Position numbers and translations under genes: made by a program
The notes under the pieces: generated by a model
The model's input: only the letters and a program-made list of their open reading frames with translations
Told to the model about the DNA's origin: nothing
The model's database searches: none
Assembly: GCF_000012365.1 (NCBI RefSeq)
Contig: NC_007651.1
Span: 3,534,001-3,598,000 of the forward strand
Reading direction: 5' to 3'
Source of the DNA: Burkholderia thailandensis E264
GTDB taxonomy: Bacteria; Pseudomonadota; Gammaproteobacteria; Burkholderiales; Burkholderiaceae
Length of the DNA stretch: 64,000 nucleotides
Part shown: one piece after another, positions 17,986-26,651 of the stretch
Numbering within the stretch: position 1 is the first letter of the stretch
Layout: each line of letters begins with the position of its first letter

Positions 17986-18299
17986 GAAAGTTATTTAAAT
18001 ATCCTCACGGCATTAACAGATATTTACAAACTTTCAGATCCACCAAAAAACAAATCCGCGCAATTCCAAAGGCGTCGCGATTATCCCGAATAGGGATTTA
18101 CCCGATGCACACGCTTTAAACGGATGATCCAATGCGCGATTTCGCGCACAAAACCCTGTAAAAACAAGGGCCACCCTGTCCGCCCGGACAAATTTCAAAC
18201 GCTTGTCTCGTTTTAATTCGACGCTGCCCGCCTCTTATTTCGGGGTCCCGAATGCAGTCAATTGTTTAAATCGTCTGGGTTAGACGGTTCCGTCAATTG
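17986..18299. promoter_or_regulatory. AT-rich structured leader region upstream of the lipoprotein/OmpW genes
   Basis: A 300-bp AT-rich stretch without a gene. It contains nested inverted repeats: GAAAGT/ACTTTC (17986-17991, 18030-18035) around AAATATC/GATATTT (17997-18003, 18019-18025). Near its end the direct repeat GTCAATTG occurs at 18257-18264 and 18292-18299, flanking a small hairpin CGTCT/AGACG (18272-18286). These could be operators or mRNA leader structure for the gene starting at 18360; no known element is recognised. Confidence 0.4.
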
Positions 18300-18359
18300 A
18301 CAGCGGAAAACGACACGGCCAAATTAGCCCACACAATTAAACACATTGGAGACAGAGGC

Positions 18360-19763
18360 ATGTCGGACGCCTTTTCGAAAGGGGTGGCAATGGCCATAGC
18401 CCTCGCCCCTTTGCTTGCCGCTTGCAGTGGAGGGGGCGGCGGCACCCCGGCTCCCATCAATGCGCCGCAATGCTCGGGCTCGAGCTGCGGCGTCCAGGGG
18501 CCGCCCAGCTCGAACGCGGGAAACACGTCGCTCTGCCCCGCGGACGCGGACATCGGCAGCAGCACGTATCTCGGCGGCGCCGGCGGCGGCGAGGTCGTGA
18601 GCCTGAACATCAACGCGACCACGATGACGTACACGCTCAAGTGGCTCGAATCGCCGATTCCGCTCACGACCGGCACGGTCACGCCGACCCGCGCCGGCAC
18701 GACGATCACGGGCAGCGTCGCGCATCCGCCCGCGGGCACGCTGCCGACCGCCGAGCAGACGCGTTGCGCGTTCGTGCTGATGCCGGGCAGCGGCACAGCG
18801 CCCGCGACGAACTCCACGTACTCGACCGCTGCCGACTTCAACCAGACGAACCCGCCGATGATCCTGATCGGCTTCGGCGTCGCGGGCGGCGGCATTCCGG
18901 GCGCGACGATCCAGTACAGCGGCCTCACGATCATCCCGGGCGTGCTGCAAAACATCGGCCAGGTGCCGCAGCGCCATTTCGATTTCTATCCGTTCCTCGG
19001 CTTCGCGAACACGACGACCGATCTGTCGAAGCTGCCCGGCACGTACAACGCGCTCATCTACCACACGGTGCCGTCGAGCAGCTACGCGGCGAAGGCGACC
19101 AACTCGAACGAGACGTTCGATGCGAACGGCGCGTGCACGTCGACGAGCGCGTCGGGCTGCCTCACGACCGGCAATCCGTGGACGGCGGGCAGCAACGGCT
19201 ACTTCAACAGCACGCAGGCGCCGCAGATCCTGCCGCAGACGCAGTTGCCGCTCATCGGCGCAACCGGCAAGTCGGCCGTCGCGCACATGGTGCTCGGCCA
19301 GTTGAACGGCGCAACCGTGCCCGTTGTCGTGCGCACGGGCAACGTGAACCTCGGCACGCCGCCGTTGCACACCGATGCGCAGGTCGACGACGAATCGGGC
19401 ATCGCGGTGCTCGGGCTCGCGAAGGCGATCGCGGCGGGCGGCATCGACGGCGGCTACGCGGGCGCGGACTCGAACTTCAAGTACACGGCGACGGTGATCA
19501 AGGGCACGACGGGCACGTTCGTGAACCCGAGCACGCAGCAGGCCGAGACGGGCTTCGCGCTCGACTACGGCCAGTCGACGCCGGGCCTGCTCGGCGTCAC
19601 GACAACCGACACGTCGGCGCCGGGCTTCGTGATCGCGAGCGGCGGGCTCTATGCGGCACTGGTCCAGGGCACCGTCAACGGCGGGATCACGCAAAGCTCG
19701 GCGATCGCCGGCCAGACGCCGTCCGCGCCTTACTTCGGCGTCGGCGCGCAGGTCAGCAAGTAA
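18360..19763 (+). CDS. Large putative surface lipoprotein (DUF2957-like), copy 1
   Basis: A 467-residue predicted lipoprotein. The signal peptide ends in the lipobox LLAAC (Cys about residue 22), followed by a Gly-rich linker SGGGGG. The mature part is Gly/Thr/Ser-rich beta-type sequence with the segment LESPIPLTTGTVTPTRAGTT shared with the next gene, so the two are paralogues. I associate this with DUF2957, a little-known Burkholderia family; function unknown. The ATG at 18360 follows GGAGACAGAGGC. The next two genes, a second copy and an OmpW-like porin, follow in the same direction, suggesting one outer-membrane unit. Confidence 0.8.
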   Translation: MSDAFSKGVAMAIALAPLLAACSGGGGGTPAPINAPQCSGSSCGVQGPPSSNAGNTSLCPADADIGSSTYLGGAGGGEVVSLNINATTMTYTLKWLESPIPLTTGTVTPTRAGTTITGSVAHPPAGTLPTAEQTRCAFVLMPGSGTAPATNSTYSTAADFNQTNPPMILIGFGVAGGGIPGATIQYSGLTIIPGVLQNIGQVPQRHFDFYPFLGFANTTTDLSKLPGTYNALIYHTVPSSSYAAKATNSNETFDANGACTSTSASGCLTTGNPWTAGSNGYFNSTQAPQILPQTQLPLIGATGKSAVAHMVLGQLNGATVPVVVRTGNVNLGTPPLHTDAQVDDESGIAVLGLAKAIAAGGIDGGYAGADSNFKYTATVIKGTTGTFVNPSTQQAETGFALDYGQSTPGLLGVTTTDTSAPGFVIASGGLYAALVQGTVNGGITQSSAIAGQTPSAPYFGVGAQVSK

Positions 19764-19889
19764 CGAGACCCGCACGCGCGGCCGGCTCGACATGCGCCGG
19801 GCCGGCCGCGCCGCAGCGGGCGAGATCGAGAGCGGCCGCCAGGGAGCCGGCCGCCGGATAAAGACAATTGTGGAGTTTGGAGGAGCAAC

Positions 19890-21140
19890 ATGAAGCAGCG
19901 GAATCTGATCCTGGCGATGGCCTGCGCCGCGCCCTTTATCTCGGCGTGCAGCGGCGGCGGCGGCGGCGGCGAATCGCAGCCGCTCGTCGAGGCGGCGCTC
20001 TGTCCGTCGGCGGTCGACTACAACACGGTCTACACGGGCGGCGGCGGCGACGGCGAGCTCGTCAAGCTGCAGATCGACACGACGAAACTGACATGGCAGC
20101 TCACCTATGTCGAGTCCCCGATTCCGCAAACGACGGGCACCGCGACGCCGACGCGCGCGGGCACGACGCAAAGCGGCACGCTGACGATGGAAACGCAGTT
20201 GCCGACGCAAAAGCTCAACAACTGCACGTATCGCCTGAACGGCGCGAGCCTCGACCCGAACCGTCCGGCGCGGATCTTCCTCGGCATGGGCGTCGTCGGC
20301 GGCACGATCCCCGGCAAGGAGATCCAGTACGGCGGCCTGCTCGGCCAGGGTGCGATTCCCGACACGACGTTCCCGTACTATCCGTTCATCGCGTTCTCGT
20401 CGCTCGAGACGAACATCGCGAACCTCGCCGGCACGTATAGCCAGCTCGGCTACGGCCAGGTCCCGTCGCAGAATTTCGCGCCGACGACGATCGACGCGAA
20501 GGTGACGATCAACCCCGACGGCACCTGGGTCCGCTGCGACACGACGGGCATCTACGCGGGCACCTGCCGGCAGCCGGGCACGAACCTCGTGCAGTCGGCC
20601 GACGGCACCGGCGCGTTCGAAACCGATCACTACCAGGGCCAGGTGAAGCCGACGCTCGCGACGATCCCGCAGGCGAAGGGCTTCGTCATCGTCGGCAAGC
20701 TGCGCAACCAGCTCGTGCCGATCATGATCCGCACGGGCGTCGCGAACCCGAACCCGACGCCCGACGCGAACGGCGTGCCGGGCCTCACCGCCGACGACGA
20801 ATCGGGCATCTCGATCCTCGCGCCGCAGACGGCGGTTGCGGTCGGCTCGCAAAACGGCGAGTACATCGGCGTCGACAGCCAGTTCGACTACCGGAGCACC
20901 GCGCTCGTCAACACGCAGGCGACGCTCCTCGATCCGTTCCAGCCGTCGCAGGCGTCGCTTTCGACGCCGCTCAACCTCGACTACACGCAGACGGTGCCGG
21001 GCACGGTCACGTCGACGCACGTCGGCGCGAGCAGCACGACGCCAACCGGCAAGTTCATCTTCACGGGCGGGGTGTTCGGCTTCCTCGACATGTCCAACTC
21101 GTCGTCGCCGTACTTCACGGTCGGCGCATTCGTGCAGTAA
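19890..21140 (+). CDS. Large putative surface lipoprotein (DUF2957-like), copy 2
   Basis: A 416-residue paralogue of the preceding gene. Signal peptide MKQRNLILAMACAAPFISAC gives a lipobox ISAC with Cys at 20, again followed by a poly-Gly linker. Shared blocks with copy 1 include VESPIPQTTGTATPTRAGTT, DDESGISIL against DDESGIAVL, and a C-terminus ending in PYFTVGAFVQ against PYFGVGAQVSK. A TTTGGAGGAGC ribosome site precedes the ATG. It starts 126 bp after copy 1 and 19 bp before the OmpW-like gene, so an operon is likely. Binding or scaffolding at the cell surface is a guess from the architecture. Confidence 0.82.
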   Translation: MKQRNLILAMACAAPFISACSGGGGGGESQPLVEAALCPSAVDYNTVYTGGGGDGELVKLQIDTTKLTWQLTYVESPIPQTTGTATPTRAGTTQSGTLTMETQLPTQKLNNCTYRLNGASLDPNRPARIFLGMGVVGGTIPGKEIQYGGLLGQGAIPDTTFPYYPFIAFSSLETNIANLAGTYSQLGYGQVPSQNFAPTTIDAKVTINPDGTWVRCDTTGIYAGTCRQPGTNLVQSADGTGAFETDHYQGQVKPTLATIPQAKGFVIVGKLRNQLVPIMIRTGVANPNPTPDANGVPGLTADDESGISILAPQTAVAVGSQNGEYIGVDSQFDYRSTALVNTQATLLDPFQPSQASLSTPLNLDYTQTVPGTVTSTHVGASSTTPTGKFIFTGGVFGFLDMSNSSSPYFTVGAFVQ

Positions 21141-21159
21141 CCGGCGCTCGGGAGGCCTT

Positions 21160-21990
21160 ATGAAAAAAGCACTCTGCACGGCGCTCGGCGTCGCGGCGCT
21201 GACGCCGCTCGCCGCGCACGCGCAAAGCGCGGGCAGCAACGTCGTCACGCTCGGCTGGTTCCACGTGATGCCGCAGCAAAGCAGCACGCCGCTCACGACG
21301 AACGTCGCGCCGACGCCGATCAACACGCCGCTGCGGCTGCCGTCGTCGTTCACGTCGGCGGGCACGGGCCTGTCGACGAGCGGCGCGGACACGGTCGGCC
21401 TGACCGTCAGCCACTTCCTGACCGACCACATCGCCGTCACGTCGGTGGCGGGCGTGCCCCCCATCTTCAAGGTATCGGGTCACGGCACGATCACGCCGCC
21501 CGGCCCGGCGGGCGCGCTCGGCACGCAGAACATCGGGCTCGGCCCGGTCAATCCGATCGTGAAGAGCGTGCGGCAGTGGAGCCCTGCCGTCGTGTTCCAG
21601 TACTACTTCGCGCAGGCGAACGCGAAGTTCCGGCCGTTCGTCGGCATCGGCGTGTCGTACAACTGGTTCAGCGATCTGCAACTGAACACGAACTTCATCA
21701 AGCAGACGCAGAACAACCTCGGCGCGATCCTCGCCGCGGGCGCCGGCAAGCCCGGGCTCACGCAGGTGTCGGCGAAGGCGTCGTCGTCGTGGCAGCCGGT
21801 GTTCAACGCGGGGCTCTCGTACAACATCACCGATCACTGGGGGCTCGTCGCGTCGGTCACGTACATCCCGCTGAAGACGACATCGACGGTGACGATCAAG
21901 GCGGCCGACGGCACGACGCTTGCGGAGTCGAAGTCGGACCTGAAGGCCGATCCGATCATCAGTTACGTCGCGGTGTCGTACAAGTTCTGA
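21160..21990 (+). CDS. OmpW-family outer-membrane protein
   Basis: A 276-residue outer-membrane beta-barrel. Signal peptide ends in AHAQS near residue 22. OmpW family features: N-terminal strand VVTLGWFHVMP, the segment TVGLTVSHFLTDHIAVTSVAGVPP, FQYYFAQANAKFRPFVGIGVSYNWFSD as two adjacent strands, and a terminal aromatic (SYKF) as used for BAM recognition. OmpW barrels pass small hydrophobic molecules. The gene closes the lipoprotein pair 19 bp upstream, with a GGGAGGCC ribosome site. Length is slightly above the 200-260 typical of OmpW. Confidence 0.9.
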   Translation: MKKALCTALGVAALTPLAAHAQSAGSNVVTLGWFHVMPQQSSTPLTTNVAPTPINTPLRLPSSFTSAGTGLSTSGADTVGLTVSHFLTDHIAVTSVAGVPPIFKVSGHGTITPPGPAGALGTQNIGLGPVNPIVKSVRQWSPAVVFQYYFAQANAKFRPFVGIGVSYNWFSDLQLNTNFIKQTQNNLGAILAAGAGKPGLTQVSAKASSSWQPVFNAGLSYNITDHWGLVASVTYIPLKTTSTVTIKAADGTTLAESKSDLKADPIISYVAVSYKF

Positions 21991-22044
21991 CCTGGGAGGC
22001 GCGCCCGCGCGGACGCGCCCCCGGGTTCGCGCGGGCAAAAAAAA

Positions 22045-23349
22045 GGTTCATCGCAGAAAACCGTGGAGCCTTGGAGAACGATTGCGTAACCTGACGCCTG
22101 ATTTTATGGATGTCAGGAGGCGGAATTGCTCGATCGCAAGGCACTTCAGGCACTAGGTTGCTGGACAGGCTATCGGCTGGAGCGGGTGGAGTGGCCGCAG
22201 GGCGATAGCCGCACGCTGTCGCTCTACCTGAAGCCGGTCAGTCGGATCATGTACTGCGAGCAATGCGGTGCGCGTTGCCAGCAGATTCATGAAACGACCG
22301 TACGGCGGGTACGTGATCTGCCGTTGTTCGAGTACCGGGTGGTGCTGCACGTGCCTCGACGCCGAGTCTGGTGCGAACGCTGCGGCGCAGCGCGGCTGGA
22401 GAAGCTGGACTGGCTGGGCCGCTACCAGCGGGTGACGGAGCGGTTTGCCCAGGCCTGCGAGAAGTTGCTGCAGGCCGCCAGCGTACAGGCCGTGGCGGCC
22501 TTCTACGATCTGGGCTGGCACACGGTCAAATCGATCGACAAGATGCGCTTGCGCGCGCGCGTGGCCGAACCGGACTGGTCGACGATCCGTTATCTGGCGA
22601 TGGACGAGTTCGCGCTCCATAAAGGCCATCGCTACGCCACGGTGGTGGTTGATCCGATCGGCCGGCAGGTCCTCTGGGTTGGGCCCGGACGGTCACGCGA
22701 GACGGCGCGCGCCTTCTTCGAACAACTCCCCGAAGGCGTGGCCGAGCGCATCGAAGCGGTCGCAATCGACATGACCACGGCCTATGAGCTGGAGATCAAG
22801 GAACAGTGCCCGCAGGCGGAAATCGTCTTTGACCTGTACCACGTCGTGGCCAAGTACGGTCGCGAGGTGATCGATCGGGTACGGGTGGATCAGGCCAACC
22901 AACTGCGACATGACAAGCCGGCCCGCAAGGTTCTGAAGTCCAGTCGCTGGTTGCTGCTGCGCAACCGTCATAACCTGAAGCCAGAACAGGCCGTGCATCT
23001 GAAGGAACTGCTGGCGGCCAATCAGTCGCTGTTATGCGTCTATGTGCTGCGCGACGAGCTCAAACGGCTCTGGTTCTACCGCAAGCCGGCCTGCGCGGAA
23101 AAGGCTTGGGGGCAATGGTTCGAACAGGCTCAGCAAAGCGGGATCGCCGTCTTGCAAAAGTTCGCCCAGCGCTTGCAGGGTTACTGGCACGGAATCGTGG
23201 CCCGCTGCCGCCATCCGCTCAATACCAGCGTCGTCGAAGGCATCAACAACACGATCAAGGTCATCAAGCGCCGAGCTTACGGGTACCGCGACGAGCAATA
23301 CTTCTTCCTCAAGATCCGCGCCGCGTTCCCCGGGATTCCGCGATGAACC
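22045..23349 (+). mobile_element. ISL3-family insertion sequence, complete
   Basis: A 1305-bp element with terminal inverted repeats GGTTCATCGC(A/G)GAA at both ends. It is flanked by a perfect 8-bp target duplication of eight As (22037-22044 and 23350-23357), the duplication length known for ISL3 elements. It carries one intact transposase gene whose stop codon lies inside the right repeat. Intact ends, gene and duplication indicate a recent and possibly active copy. Confidence 0.93.
22126..23346 (+). CDS. ISL3-family transposase
   Basis: A 406-residue DDE transposase. The N-terminal zinc-binding part has two CxxC pairs (CEQC and CERC), followed by a helix-turn-helix region. The catalytic core includes YLAMDEFALHKGHRY and VAIDMTTAYE (first two acidic positions), and the C-terminal VVEGINNTIKVIKRRAYGYR carries the conserved glutamate. 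It starts with TTG after a perfect AGGAGG ribosome site. No frameshift or stop is seen, so the enzyme should be functional. Confidence 0.94.
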   Translation: MLDRKALQALGCWTGYRLERVEWPQGDSRTLSLYLKPVSRIMYCEQCGARCQQIHETTVRRVRDLPLFEYRVVLHVPRRRVWCERCGAARLEKLDWLGRYQRVTERFAQACEKLLQAASVQAVAAFYDLGWHTVKSIDKMRLRARVAEPDWSTIRYLAMDEFALHKGHRYATVVVDPIGRQVLWVGPGRSRETARAFFEQLPEGVAERIEAVAIDMTTAYELEIKEQCPQAEIVFDLYHVVAKYGREVIDRVRVDQANQLRHDKPARKVLKSSRWLLLRNRHNLKPEQAVHLKELLAANQSLLCVYVLRDELKRLWFYRKPACAEKAWGQWFEQAQQSGIAVLQKFAQRLQGYWHGIVARCRHPLNTSVVEGINNTIKVIKRRAYGYRDEQYFFLKIRAAFPGIPR

Positions 23350-23378
23350 AAAAAAAAGCCCGCCTGAAGAGGCGGGCT
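23350..23378 (-). terminator. Terminator of the LysR gene, interrupted in its U-tract by the ISL3 element
   Basis: Reading the minus strand: stem AGCCCGCC/GGCGGGCT (23357-23364 with 23371-23378), loop 6 nt, then T8. The A8 target duplication of the neighbouring insertion sequence is this U-tract, so the insertion happened inside the terminator yet left a full copy on this side. Confidence 0.85.
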
Positions 23379-23488
23379 GAATCCATATCAGAGGAGACAT
23401 GGAGGAGACAGTTCGAACTATACCGGTTTGTTTGACGCAATGCAACATTTCCTTGGAGAAAATACGGATTTTCCCTCGAATGCCGGTT

Positions 23489-24427
23489 CTAATTCGCCGG
23501 TATTTGTGCCTCGCCGCCTAACCGTGCGCTTCTTTCCTCCTCCAGCACGGCGACAAGCCGCTCGCGCAGCAGCTCGACCGGTCGCATCAGCCGGCCCGGC
23601 AGCACGCCGTGCACGAGCCACACGTTGATCCCCGGTTCGACGTCCGCCGTCTCGACGATGCGCAGCGCGCCGCGGTGCGGGCTGCGCGCGAGCGCGGCCG
23701 CCGACGCGATGCCGAGCCCCGCGCCGCGCGCGACGAGCGACAGTTGCAGGTCCGAGCCGAACGCCTCGACCGCGACGTCGAACGGCAACCCGGCTGCGCT
23801 GAACGCGCGGCTCAGCGCCGAGCGCATTCCGCAGCCGTCCTGGCTCAGCACCCACGGATAGCGCGCGAGCGCGTCGAGCGGCAACGGTCCCGGCGGCAGC
23901 GCGAAGTCACGCGCGGCGACAAGCACCGTCGGCTGCACGCCGAGCAGCGTCGACACGAGCGTTTCCGGCATCGGGAAGCTCGCCGGCATCATCACCGCCG
24001 CGGCGTCGAGCGCCGCACGCTCGACGTTTTGCAACAGCGCCGGCGACCAGCCGGCCGTGATCCGCAGCGTGAGGCGCGGAAACGCTTCGCGCAGCCGGTC
24101 GATCGGCCCCTCGAGCGCGAGCTCCGACAGAAACGGCGGCACGCCGATCCGCAGCTCCCCCGCCGGCTCGCTGCCGGGCGAGGCAACGGCGAGCAGTTCG
24201 TCGACCGAGCGCAGCACGTTGCGCGCGAGCGCATAGACTTCCCGGCCCGCCGCGGTCGGCCTGAGCGGTTTGCTCTGCCGATCGAGGAGCGGCACGCCAA
24301 GCGTCGTCTCGAGGTTTTGCACGCGCCGCGTGAGACCGGGTTGCGTCAGATGGAGCTTGGCCGCGGCGGCCACCATCGAGCCGCTGTCGACAACCGCCAC
24401 GAACGCTTGAAGATCACGCGTATTCAA
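23489..24427 (-). CDS. LysR-family transcriptional regulator
   Basis: A 312-residue LysR regulator. The N-terminal winged helix-turn-helix (MNTRDLQAFVAVVDSGSMVA, then LHLTQPGLTRRVQNLETTLG) is canonical; the periplasmic-binding-like effector domain covers about 90-295. It is transcribed away from the MFS gene across a 94-bp AT-rich gap (24428-24521), the usual LysR-target layout, so that transporter is its likely target. The effector is unknown. The last ~20 residues are a charged tail outside the domain. Confidence 0.92.
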   Translation of the reverse strand: MNTRDLQAFVAVVDSGSMVAAAAKLHLTQPGLTRRVQNLETTLGVPLLDRQSKPLRPTAAGREVYALARNVLRSVDELLAVASPGSEPAGELRIGVPPFLSELALEGPIDRLREAFPRLTLRITAGWSPALLQNVERAALDAAAVMMPASFPMPETLVSTLLGVQPTVLVAARDFALPPGPLPLDALARYPWVLSQDGCGMRSALSRAFSAAGLPFDVAVEAFGSDLQLSLVARGAGLGIASAAALARSPHRGALRIVETADVEPGINVWLVHGVLPGRLMRPVELLRERLVAVLEEERSARLGGEAQIPAN

Positions 24428-24521
24428 AACAAACTCGCATAATCATATTAAAGATATTTCAATTGTCGCATAACAAGCGCGTCTCTACGATGAAGGCTCA
24501 TTCGTTTCCGAGACCCTTCCG

Positions 24522-25790
24522 ATGAACTGCCCTGCCGATCTTCGCGCCGGCCCGGCCGCCGGAGAACCGCGCGCCGCTCCCGCTCCCACACTCACGCCTG
24601 CGCTCACCGTGTTCTTTTCGGCGACGGTCGGTGTGATCGTGCTCGACCTGTTCGCCGCGCAGCCGTTGACGGGACCGATCGCGGCCGAACTGCGGCTGCC
24701 TGCCGGCCTGACCGGGCTCATTGCGATGCTGCCGCAACTCGGCTATGCGGCGGGCCTCGTGCTGCTCGTGCCGCTCATCGACCTGCTCGAGAACCGCCGG
24801 CTCATCGTGACGACGCTCACCGTCTGCGCGGCGACGCTCGCGCTGCCTGCCGTCACGCACTCCGGCGCCCTGTACCTCGCTGCGGTGTTCGCCGCGGGCG
24901 CGGCATCGAGCGTGATCCAGATGCTCGTGCCGATGGCGGCGTCGATGGCGCCGGACGAACAGCGCGGCCGCGCGGTCGGCAACGTGATGAGCGGCCTGAT
25001 GCTCGGCATCCTGCTGTCGCGGCCGCTCGCGAGCCTGATCGCCGGCACGGCCGGCTGGCGCGCGTTCTACGGCACGGCCGCCGCCGCCGACATCGCGATC
25101 GCCGCGGTGCTGGCCGCGAAGCTGCCGTTGCGCGCGCCGTCGCTGTCGACTCGTTATGCGGCGCTGCTCCGGTCGCTCTGGGTGCTCGTCGCGACCGAGC
25201 GCGTGCTGCAGCGGCGCGCGCTGTCCGCGGCGCTATCGATGGGCGCATTCAGCGCGTTCTGGACCGCGATCGGTCTGCGCCTCGCCGCCGCGCCATTCGA
25301 TCTCGGCTTGCATGGAATCGCGATGTTCGCGTTCGCCGGCGCGACGGGCGCGATCGTCACGCCGTTCGCGGGGCTGGCCGGCGACCGCGGCTGGGAGCGC
25401 CGCGCATTGCGCGGCGCGCACGTGGCCATGCTCGCCGCGCTGGTCGCGCTCGGCGTCGCAGGCGCGGGCTGGGCCCGGTTCGATCCGGCCGCGCATCCGA
25501 CGCTGGCGCTCACGCTGCTCGTCGCCGGCGCGGCGGCGCTCGATGCGGGCGTCGTCGCCGACCAGACGCTCGGCCGGCGCGCGATCAACCTGCTGAACCC
25601 CGCCGCGCGCGGACGGCTCAACGGGCTGTTCGTCGGGCTGTTCTTCGTCGGCGGCTCGCTCGGCGCCGCGCTCGCCGGCGCGGCGTGGGCATGGGCCGGC
25701 TGGAGCGCGGTGTGCGCGGTGGGTCTCGCGTTCGCGGGGGCCGCATTCGCGCTCGACTGGATCGGCGCGCGCCGGCAAGCCGTGCGCTGA
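24522..25790 (+). CDS. Major facilitator superfamily transporter
   Basis: A 422-residue inner-membrane transporter with about 12 hydrophobic segments. An N-terminal Pro/Ala-rich tail precedes the first helix (TVFFSATVGVIVLDLFAAQPL). The loop between helices 2 and 3 and the segment SSVIQMLVPMAASMAPDEQRGRAVG fit drug-efflux-type MFS proteins. Substrate cannot be read from the sequence. It pairs divergently with the LysR gene. The ATG at 24522 has only a weak ribosome site (GACCCTTCCG), but the first helix placement supports it. Confidence 0.88.
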   Translation: MNCPADLRAGPAAGEPRAAPAPTLTPALTVFFSATVGVIVLDLFAAQPLTGPIAAELRLPAGLTGLIAMLPQLGYAAGLVLLVPLIDLLENRRLIVTTLTVCAATLALPAVTHSGALYLAAVFAAGAASSVIQMLVPMAASMAPDEQRGRAVGNVMSGLMLGILLSRPLASLIAGTAGWRAFYGTAAAADIAIAAVLAAKLPLRAPSLSTRYAALLRSLWVLVATERVLQRRALSAALSMGAFSAFWTAIGLRLAAAPFDLGLHGIAMFAFAGATGAIVTPFAGLAGDRGWERRALRGAHVAMLAALVALGVAGAGWARFDPAAHPTLALTLLVAGAAALDAGVVADQTLGRRAINLLNPAARGRLNGLFVGLFFVGGSLGAALAGAAWAWAGWSAVCAVGLAFAGAAFALDWIGARRQAVR

Positions 25791-25797
25791 AACGACG

Positions 25798-25827
25798 ACG
25801 CCCCACGTCGTCACCGACGCGGGGCGT
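25798..25827. terminator. Hairpin between convergent MFS and LysE-type genes
   Basis: A 13-bp stem with one mismatch on the plus strand (a G-U pair on the minus strand) and a 4-nt loop (25798-25810 with 25815-25827). U-tracts are short on both sides. Confidence 0.6.
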
Positions 25828-25889
25828 TTCGTTCCTTCACGCGGCGTGCGGCCGCCGGCGCACCACGCCTCGTCGGCTGATGCGCCCGC

Positions 25890-26546
25890 TCAGTGCCGCA
25901 CGAGCGCCATCATCGCGCCGAAACCGACGAACAGGCCGCCGGTCAGCCGGTTGAACGCCTTCGCGACGTTCGCGCTGCGCAGCGTCACGCCGATCCGCGT
26001 GCCGAACGACGCATAGACGATGTACCAGCTCACCTCGATCACCGCGAATGTCGCGACGAGTATGCCGAACTGCGGCAGCGTCGGCGCGGATGCGTCGATG
26101 AACTGCGGCAGCAGCGCGGCGGCGAACAGGATCGCCTTCGGGTTGCTGCCCGCGACGAGAAAGCCGTTGCGAAAGAGCGCCCAGCGCGACGCCGGGGCGA
26201 TTGCGCCCGCACGGCCCGCGTGCGGCGCGGCATCGGCTGCGTCCGCCGCGGATTGCCCGTCGATGCGCGCGCGCCACGCCTTCACGCCGAGGTAGATCAG
26301 ATACGCGGCGCCCGCGAAGCGCAGCGCGTCGAACATCGCGGGCCATGCTTCCAGGAACACGCCGAGGCCCGCGGCGGACACCGACAGCATCGCGACGAGC
26401 GCCGTCATGCAGCCCGACATCGTCGCCGTCGAACGCCGCAGCCCGTGGCGCGCGCCGTGCGTCATCACGAGCAGCATGTTCGGACCGGGAATCGCCGACA
26501 CGACGAACACCGTCGCGACGAACAGCCACCACGTATGCAGATTCAT
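25890..26546 (-). CDS. LysE/RhtB-family amino-acid exporter
   Basis: A 218-residue membrane protein with six likely helices. The family signature SAIPGPNMLLVMTHGARHG lies in the first helix-loop, and FLVAGSNPKAILFAAALLPQF is the second conserved segment. Export of an amino acid or homoserine lactone-like compound is the family role; the substrate is open. The ATG at 26546 is chosen because helix 1 begins there; an earlier in-frame ATG at 26636 adds 30 polar residues. It runs convergent with the MFS gene and ahead of the dehydrogenase gene on the same strand. Confidence 0.9.
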   Translation of the reverse strand: MNLHTWWLFVATVFVVSAIPGPNMLLVMTHGARHGLRRSTATMSGCMTALVAMLSVSAAGLGVFLEAWPAMFDALRFAGAAYLIYLGVKAWRARIDGQSAADAADAAPHAGRAGAIAPASRWALFRNGFLVAGSNPKAILFAAALLPQFIDASAPTLPQFGILVATFAVIEVSWYIVYASFGTRIGVTLRSANVAKAFNRLTGGLFVGFGAMMALVRH

Positions 26547-26651
26547 TGCCGCCCCGCTTTCGAAATTGAAATGGAAACGCCGATTATGCCGGGGAACGCG
26601 CGCGGCTGTCTGCAGCGGGACAGCCGCGCGCCGCACGCCGCGCCACGTGCG

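Noticed and set aside
18324..21470. Long minus-strand open frame across the lipoprotein genes
   Set aside because: Low-complexity Arg/Val/Ala-rich translation without ribosome site; the plus-strand frames have signal peptides and paralogy.
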